From: an uncultured Clostridia bacterium
GTDB lineage: Bacteria > Bacillota > Clostridia > TANB77 > CAG-508
DNA length: 34,345 nt
Reading direction: 5' to 3'
Assembly (NCBI GenBank): GCA_947625415.1
Contig: CANQOG010000014.1
Coordinates: 1-34,345 of the forward strand
This document shows positions 28,704 through 34,345 of the stretch, one piece after another. The notes below the pieces were generated by a model. The model made no database searches. It was not told the origin of the DNA and saw only the letters and a list, made by a program, of their open reading frames with translations. Within the stretch, counting starts at the first letter, position 1, and each line of letters begins with the position of its first letter. The translations under genes and the position numbers were made by a program.

Positions 28704-29017
28704 ATGGGTAATAATTCTTATGTTTGGCAAAGCGCTGAACGGTCACAAATATATAATTTTATATTTTATTATTATAAATTTAATTGGAATTCGGGCTTAT
28801 GGCAATTGACAAATATAAAGCTCAAAAAGATAAGTGGAGAATTTCAGAAATGACATTATTTTTAGTAACATTTTTAGGTGGTGGAATTGGAACAACTTTT
28901 GGTATGTATAAGTTTCGTCATAAAACCCAAAAGTGGTATTTTAAATATGGTTTCCCAATTATAGTTGTACTTGAATTTATGATAATTATTACTGCAATTA
29001 TAAAAGGAATTTTGTAA
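28704..29017 (+). CDS. DUF1294 small membrane protein, with two CGG recoding sites
   Basis: A 103-residue protein after restoring the frame. IDKYKAQKDKWRISEMTLFL, GGGIGTTFGMYKFRHKTQKWYF and the C-terminal helix are the DUF1294 pattern (two to three membrane helices, function unknown). The N-terminal helix is only recovered by two skips: C28740 (GAA-C-GGT, glycine 13) and C28792 (ATT-C-GGG, glycine 30), giving KYIILYFIIINLIGIGLMAI. Start ATG 28704 follows AGAGGA and is the only start that leads into the recovered helix; the first ten residues are not typical of the family, so the start is the least certain part. Confidence 0.78.
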
Positions 29018-29044
29018 AATTAAAATAAAAAATCAAAAAAATGT

Positions 29045-29073
29045 TTGACAAAAAATTTGTTTTGTGATAATAT
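29045..29073 (+). promoter_or_regulatory. Promoter and possible operator of lexA
   Basis: TTGACA (29045-29050) and TAATAT (29068-29073), 17 bases apart, with an extended TG (29065-29066). Overlapping the -35 is an inverted repeat ACAAA-AAA-TTTGT (29048-29060), placed where a repressor would act. No GAAC-N4-GTTC box of the Bacillus type is present, so the operator is unproven. Confidence 0.55.
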
Positions 29074-29122
29074 ATTTTTGTCAATAATATAAGTTATAAA
29101 ATTTTTTGGGAGTGATTTAAAA

Positions 29123-29782
29123 ATGGGAAGAAAAAAAGATCCAAATACTTTAAATAGAAGAGAAAAGTCTATATTAAAATTTATTGAAAAAGAAGTTATG
29201 GCAAATGGTTATCCACCATCTGTTAGAGAAATAGGAAAGGCTGTTGGTTTAAAATCTACTGCTACTGTTCATGGATATATTGCAAAGCTTGAAGAAAAGG
29301 GATATATCAAAAAAGAGCAACAAAAAGGAAGAACATTAAAATTGCTTAAAGGTGGAATTACAGGTCAAACTGGAATTGCTGAAAATAAAGAGGTTTATAA
29401 TGGAAAAGAGATGGTTGATGTTCCTGTTATTGGAAAAATAACTGCTGGAACTCCAATATTAGCCTTTGAAAATATAACAGATACTTTTCCAATTCCTTTA
29501 GACTTTGTTGGAAATAGTGAAAGCTTTATGTTGATAGTTAGAGGCGAGAGTATGATTGAAGCTGGAATTTTAAGCGGAGATTATATTTTAGTAAGACGTC
29601 AAAATACTGTTGAAAATGGAGAAATTGCTGTTGCTTTAATAGAAGATGAAGCTACTGTTAAAACATTTTATAAAGAAAAAGATCATATTAGATTACAACC
29701 AGAAAATTCTACAATGGACCCAATTATAGTTCCTACTTGTGAAATTTTAGGAAAAGTAATTGGTGTATTTAGAAAAATGTAA
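29123..29782 (+). CDS. lexA: SOS repressor LexA
   Basis: The 219-residue repressor has an N-terminal winged helix ([16 protein letters not shown], then [18 protein letters not shown]) and a C-terminal serine peptidase domain. The self-cleavage bond is Ala108-Gly109 in GKITAGTP; the catalytic serine is Ser143 in GESMIEAGI and the lysine is Lys180 in ATVKTFY. Start ATG 29123 follows GGGAGTG. Family members repress DNA-repair genes until RecA promotes cleavage. AGC-GGA in LSGDY has CGG out of frame and is read normally. Confidence 0.93.
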   Translation: MGRKKDPNTLNRREKSILKFIEKEVMANGYPPSVREIGKAVGLKSTATVHGYIAKLEEKGYIKKEQQKGRTLKLLKGGITGQTGIAENKEVYNGKEMVDVPVIGKITAGTPILAFENITDTFPIPLDFVGNSESFMLIVRGESMIEAGILSGDYILVRRQNTVENGEIAVALIEDEATVKTFYKEKDHIRLQPENSTMDPIIVPTCEILGKVIGVFRKM

Positions 29783-29795
29783 TTACATAAAAATA

Positions 29796-29823
29796 TCCTC
29801 CGTAAAATTTACGGAGGACTTTT
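29796..29823. terminator. Terminator between lexA and mutS2
   Basis: TCCTCCGTAAA (29796-29806) and TTTACGGAGGA (29808-29818) form a perfect stem, with T-rich sequence on the plus side and T-run also on the minus side. It serves convergent genes. Confidence 0.85.
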
Positions 29824-29827
29824 CTTA

Positions 29828-32156
29828 TTATTTTAATTCTACAACTGTTACTCCCATTTCTCCTTCACCAAAAGTTCCTAATCTAAATGATTTTACATGT
29901 GGATGTGTTTGTAAATATTTTTGAATACCTTGGCGAAGTTTTCCAGTTCCTTTGCCATGAACAATTCTAACTGTCATTAAACCATTTAAAAAACAATTAT
30001 CCAAATATTTGTCAATTGCGAAACAAGCTTCATCGACATTTTGACCAATTACATTAATTTCTGATGAAATTGAAACAGGTTTAAATTCTCTTTTTATTGA
30101 ACGAATTTTATCTTCTTTTGAAATTACTTTTTCAGTTAGTTCTAATTCGGAAAATTTAAAACTTGATTTTATAATTCCAATTTGAACTATACAGTCATCT
30201 TGAGAAATTGAAATGACTGAGCCAGATTTGTTTATTCTAGGAATATAAACTTCGCTTCCTATCAATAAATCTTCTTTTTTAACTTCTTTTTGTGGTTTCT
30301 TTATATTTGAAATTGAAACTTCTTGAAGTTTTTTATTAAATTGTTTTCTTTTTTCATTTGCTTCTTTTGAAGAATGAGAATTTTCAATTTCTTTTATGAT
30401 GTTATCTACGTCTTCTTTAGCATCTAATAAAATTTTATTGGCTTTTTCTTTTGCTTCTGAAATAATAGAGTTTTCCTTTTCTTTTAAAGAATGATTTTTT
30501 TCATCAAGTTCTAATTTTAAAGTTTCTATTTCTTTAGAATTTTTTAAAGTTTTTTCCTTTTCATATTCAGTAATTCTTTTATTTTCATATATTTCTTTTA
30601 ACAAGTCTTCAATATGAACAGTAGTAGTATTTAATTTTTCTTTTGCTCTTGAAATGATTTCATCGGAAATTCCAAGTTTTTTTGAAATAGCAAAAGCATT
30701 ACTAGTTCCAGGAATTCCAATTAAAAGTTTATAAGTAGGGGCAAGATTTTTAATATCAAATTCAACACAAGCATTTTCAAATCCTTCTGTTACAATAGCA
30801 AAGTTTTTAAGTTCTGGATAATGAGTTGTTGAAATTGTAAGAGTCTTTTGCTTATATAGTTCTTCTAATATGCTTATAGCTAGGCTTGAACCTTCTTTTG
30901 GGTCTGTTCCAGAACCAAGTTCGTCTAACAAAACTAAACTTTTAGATGTTGCTTTATTTAGAATATTTGCAATATTGCTAATATGAGAAGAAAATGTACT
31001 TAAAGACTCTTGAATACTCTGTTCATCACCAATATCAGCAAAAATGTTATCAAATACAAAAATTTTTGAACCTTCTTTTGCAGGAATCATTAAACCACTC
31101 ATTGCCATTAAAACAATAATACCGGTTGTTTTTAAAACTACAGTTTTTCCGCCAGTATTTGGACCAGTAATTATTAATGATGTAAAGTCTTTTCCAATAT
31201 AAATATTGTTTTTGACAGCTTTATTTTTTTCTAATAGTGGGTGCCAAGCATTTATAAGATTAATTTCTTTATTATTTGAAATGATTGGTTTTGTGGCATC
31301 AATAGAGTTTGCATATTTTCCGCTTTGCGAAAATAAAATCAATAGTTCCAATTAAATTCATATCATTTTCGAGTTCACTTGTTAAATCGAAAAATAAAGC
31401 AGAAAGGTTTTCTAAAATATTTTGAATTTCGATAGTTTCTTTAATTTTTAATTCATTTATGTCATTGTTTAAATCAAAAATTGAAATCGGCTCTATAAAA
31501 AGAGTAGAACCTGAACTAGATATATCGTGAACAAATCCTTTACATTCTGATTTGTATTCTGATTTTACAGGAATAACAAATCTATCATTTCTAACTGTAA
31601 TAATAGGTTCTTGAATAAATTTTTGATGCAATATTGAATTTAGTTTACTACGGATTTCTTGTTCTTTATTTTTTATATTTTTGCGAATATTTTTAAGATT
31701 ACTTGAAGCCTCGTCAGAAATGGTGTTTTCATCAATGATACTGTTAAAAACTTTAGATTCGATATTTATGTTAGAATATAGGCTTTCAAAAAAGTTTTGT
31801 AAACCTGAAAATTCATTCATATCTATTTCTTCACTAGAAAAATATTTTTTTAGATTTTTAGAAACTTTTAGGATGTTTGCTAAATCTAAAAGAGCTTTAC
31901 TGCTTAAAGAGTTTTTTGACCCTAAAATTTTTAAATATTTTGTTATATCTTCTATTTCAGAAATAGGTAAATTTCCTTTTCTATAAATTAATGTTGAAGC
32001 TTCAAAAGTTTGAGTTATAGCTTTTTCGATTTTCTCTTTTGAAAGTAAAGGCAAAAGCTCCAAAGCAAATTTTTTCCCTAAAAAAGTAACACAAAAACTT
32101 TCTAAAATTTCTTTTATTTTATTAAATTCTAATTTTTCAAAATATCTCTTTTCCAT
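29828..32156 (-). CDS. mutS2: MutS2 ATPase/endonuclease, with one CGG recoding site
   Basis: The 775-residue protein has a MutS-like clamp and ATPase with a C-terminal Smr domain; in Firmicutes it has been tied to rescue of collided ribosomes and to recombination control. Walker A is GPNTGGKT (331-338), Walker B is LVLLDELGSGTDPKEGSS, and the Smr part is VRIVHGKGTGKLRQGIQKYL near the end. The in-frame CGG at C31322 (AAG-C-GGA) divides the clamp region from the ATPase; skipping gives glycine 279 in DFIFAKGKYANSID. ACC-GGT and GGC-GGA elsewhere are read normally. The start ATG 32156 has no ribosome-binding site and sits seven bases after a -10 box, so the mRNA may be leaderless. Confidence 0.93.
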
Positions 32157-32163
32157 AAAAATA

Positions 32164-32192
32164 AGTATAACATGGAAAGTTTATGAAATCAA
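32164..32192 (-). promoter_or_regulatory. Promoter of mutS2, placing transcript start at the AUG
   Basis: On the minus strand TTGATT (32192-32187), a 17-base spacer and TATACT (32169-32164) precede TATTTTT and then the ATG. Initiation 7-8 bases after the -10 gives a leaderless transcript. Confidence 0.6.
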
Positions 32193-32322
32193 CATTTTTA
32201 TTTTTAAATATCTAATCTTTTCATCATAAAATAACACGATAACAGTCATTGTCCTACTTATACTTGCTGGAGTCTCACTAAATGCGATAATTGGGGAGAA
32301 TGGGATAATAACAAATGCGGTT

Positions 32323-33913
32323 TTGTCTTCTATAATGTCAAGATTTTCTAGTTATGATGAAGAATTAAAAGTAAATACTATTGAAGATAATAGTGTTTAT
32401 GGTTCTGGAGATAAATTAAAAAAGTATATTAGCAAAATTGAAGATAGAGATAAAGAAAACTTTGTAATAATAAAGGGAAAATTATTATATATTGGTTTGG
32501 ACGAAATGGAAGAAGAAGCTGCCAGAATACTTGGTTTAGATGGTGGAATTAATTCAAAAGAGGCAAAAGAAGAATTAAGGGCAATAATTGATGGAGTAAT
32601 TGAACTAAAAGATAAATTTGAAAATCAGATACCTCAAAATGATGACGATAAAATAAATGAAGAAACAAGAAATAATACAAATGAAGGAATAATAGGAACA
32701 AGATTATATGATAGAACAAAAGAAAGTGTAAGTAATGATAAATGGAATATAGTAATAGAATACGATAAAGAAAATAGAGAAATAGAAAGATATGGTTCAG
32801 GATATTATTTATTAGAAAAGGGAGAAAAATATGAAATAAATGGAAAAGAATTATTATTTACAAATAGTTATGTAATAAATTATCAAGAAAAAGATTATGA
32901 AATAGTATCAGAAGATGCAATAAATTGGAATGTAAAATCAACAGTGGGAGTATCAGATAGTTTACCATTAAATTTAGATTCAATGAAATTAGCAGGAGGA
33001 GAATGGAGAGAAGGAGAAGAAAATCTGGAAGAAGAAGGTAAGTTTTACGATTTTTATGCACCAGTAATACGGAGAAGATGGAAGCAAAAAATATGAATAT
33101 AAAGGAATACAAAAATTTGCAGATGTGAAATATGATGAAACAACAAAATCATTAAAATTTAATGAATCTGAAGAAAATGAAACAGGTGAAGGAGGTTATG
33201 TAAGATTACATCAGGATGGAGTGAGGGCTAAAGATGGATTTACATTTGAATTTTATGGGAATTTAGACAGAGGTCCATATCAGAATGTATTACACCGTTC
33301 CAGAGATATATTAGCACTCGGAATTTTTATTAGGACTAATAACTTATTAGGAAGTAATAATATTGCAGGTCAATCGATAAGGGTGATTCTTGATAATAGT
33401 GGATTTCTTGGTGACTTTAGTAATCATTCTGTGTGGACGGGGGAAGGAAAAAATATGAGTAATATGGGTTCTGGAGATATTTGTTGTTTGCCGAGAGATG
33501 AGGAGCTTTCGTTTGAAGGATATTATGGTTTTGATATTGGTAGTGATGTTCAATTTTCAATAGTATATCTTCCTTATGAAACAGATGTTGAAAAGCAGAA
33601 TATGTATGATGAATTTATGATTGAAGATGGAACTGTTGATAAAATTTTATATTATGTGAATGGAAAACTTTTTGGTTATACTTATTATTCTAAAGAATCT
33701 TTTAAAATAGGATTGGATAAATGGGATAATGATGAATGTAATTTTTATATAGGTGTTTGTTTTACTGGACATTATCAGAATTTGTATTATTTAAAAGGAA
33801 ACTGTTATTCATTACGTTTATATACAAGACCATTAAATGAAATGGAAGTAGAATTAAATTATAGTGTAAATTCAAAATATAGAAATTCATTTAAAGATGA
33901 AGTTTTAAACTAA
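32323..33913 (+). CDS. Prepilin-like LamG-domain exported protein, 5'-truncated, with one CGG recoding site
   Basis: The frame is open from 32230, and the sequence before 32323 reads TVIVLLILAGVSLNAIIGENG, the hydrophobic core of a prepilin-type leader. Its basic start is missing and no start codon or ribosome-binding site precedes it, so the gene has lost its beginning; TTG 32323 is only the first formal start. After an acidic middle part, the in-frame CGG at C33070 (ATA-C-GGA) is followed by GEDGSKKYEYK, restoring one frame to 33913. The C-terminal part (FTFEFYGNLDRGPYQNVLHR, YYVNGKLFGYTYY, SLRLYTRPLNEMEVELNYS) looks like a laminin-G/concanavalin domain, a carbohydrate- or protein-binding fold. 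About 529 residues from 32323. CTC-GGA at LALGIF is read normally. Confidence 0.65.
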
Positions 33914-34108
33914 TATTTTTAGAAAATTATTTGAGAAGCAGAAGTATGTCTAGACCATATACATATGTTATTAGAAATATCATTGAAATATAGCGTATCA
34001 AATATAATGGGATTTTTGAAAGAAAAAAGTAGTATACAGTCAATGGAGAAAAATTAAATATAAATATAAATATAGAAGTAGAAAAGCCATATGGGCATAA
34101 ATGAAAAA
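33914..34108 (+). other. Gene-poor stretch with a degraded coding remnant
   Basis: No intact gene is seen. In one frame, about 34037-34104 reads VNGEKLNININ then IEVEKPYGHK before TGA, like the tail of a surface protein, but a TAG just upstream closes it. It is probably a decayed end of a gene related to the adjacent LamG protein. Confidence 0.4.
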
Positions 34109-34135
34109 CCACCAGCTAAGTAGCTAAGCTGGTGG
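34104..34135 (-). terminator. Terminator for the minus-strand gene at 34148
   Basis: CCACCAGCT (34109-34117) and AGCTGGTGG (34127-34135) pair; on the minus strand the stem is followed by TTTTTC. Confidence 0.75.
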
Positions 34136-34147
34136 ATAATTATTTTG

Positions 34148-34345
34148 TTATAATTTGTCAATTTCTTCTTTAGTTAGTTTAGTTACTTCAATAATGGTAT
34201 CTATATTGATACCTTTATCTAATAAATTTTTTGCAATTTCTTTTGCTTTTTCTTTTAATCCTTCTGACTTTCCTTCAGCCTTTCCTTCTTCGTGAGCGTA
34301 TGCTATTTTGAGATTTTCAAGGTTTTTCTCCATTATTTTGTCATT
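34148..34345 (-). CDS. C-terminal end of an Rpn / PD-(D/E)XK nuclease-type protein (partial)
   Basis: The frame is open to the window edge, so the gene's start lies beyond it. The tail has a Glu/Gly/Lys repeat (HEEGKAEGKSEGLKEKAKE) followed by IAKNLLDKGINIDTIIEVTK and LTKEEIDKL. This is the usual ending of the Rpn family (recombination-promoting nuclease / putative transposase), common in gut Clostridia. The catalytic domain is not in the window. Confidence 0.65.
   Translation of the reverse strand, partial: NDKIMEKNLENLKIAYAHEEGKAEGKSEGLKEKAKEIAKNLLDKGINIDTIIEVTKLTKEEIDKL

Noticed and set aside
29018-29122. A Bacillus-type LexA box (GAAC-N4-GTTC) before lexA
   Set aside because: No such sequence is there; only an unproven ACAAA/TTTGT repeat is visible.
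743-33073. Reading the 13 broken genes as pseudogenes
   Set aside because: All breaks are the same single-C insertion before GGN, downstream frames are fully conserved, and several genes are essential. Random decay would give mixed indels and stops.
743-33073. Sequencing or assembly error as the cause of the 22 insertions
   Set aside because: The insertions are not in homopolymers, lie on both strands relative to the window, and occur only where CGG is in frame. Error has no knowledge of reading frame. Raw-read confirmation would still be the formal test.
743-33073. Simple reassignment of CGG to another amino acid as a triplet
   Set aside because: A triplet reading keeps the wrong frame and meets early stops (for example TGA just after 743). 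Only a four-base step restores the proteins.
1-34345. CRISPR array, insertion sequence, prophage or tRNA genes
   Set aside because: No regularly spaced repeats, transposase with terminal repeats, phage genes or tRNA cloverleaf were seen. The predicted decoding tRNA must lie elsewhere.

Overview
The window is very AT-rich DNA from a low-GC Firmicute, most likely an uncultured Clostridia-type lineage. Evidence for this is the pairing of two replicative DNA polymerases (DnaE and PolC), CdaA, RqcP/YabO, MutS2 and LexA, consensus TTGACA/TATAAT promoters, AGGAGG ribosome-binding sites, and two exported proteins with prepilin-like starts. It reads as ordinary housekeeping chromosome.

Layout: RNase P RNA (about 131-516); a PLP enzyme and TcdA (593-2609); a lysine-rich membrane protein and CdaA (2830-4048); truA, rqcP and dnaE (4138-8628); a prepilin-like protein (8692-9318). 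On the minus strand come a phosphoribosyltransferase (9357-10238), a Ca2+/cation antiporter (10315-11258) and holA (11327-12335). Then come an exported protein, a hemolysin III-type protein, a Bax inhibitor-1 protein (minus), a patatin lipase with an FAD oxidoreductase, and an HD protein (minus). Next is a cation P-type ATPase behind an apparent yybP-ykoY Mn2+ riboswitch (17808-20600). The run frr-uppS-cdsA-rseP-PH protein-polC-DUF1294 protein (20730-29017) is followed by lexA, mutS2 (minus), a 5'-truncated prepilin/LamG protein and the C-terminal end of an Rpn-type protein (minus).

The main discovery is a recoding signal. Thirteen of about 29 protein genes look frameshifted under the standard code, at 22 sites in total, and every break has the same form: an in-frame CGG in which one extra C stands before a glycine codon (NNN-C-GGN). 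Skipping that C, or reading CGGN as one glycine, restores full-length proteins of normal family size, including TruA (four sites), DnaE, PolC, the P-type ATPase, RseP, the antiporter and a DUF1294 protein (two each), and CdaA, HolA and MutS2. By manual scan of both strands I found no in-frame CGG that is simply read as arginine. CGT, CGC and CGA are used normally as arginine, and CGG out of frame (NNC-GGN) causes no break. This fits genome-wide recoding of CGG: either a quadruplet CGGN-to-glycine codon or a highly efficient +1 shift at an otherwise unassigned CGG. The decoding tRNA is not in this window.

If this is right, the main DNA polymerases, the clamp-loader delta subunit, tRNA pseudouridylation, c-di-AMP synthesis and metal export all depend on it. 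Coordinates of recoded genes below span the whole restored reading frame.
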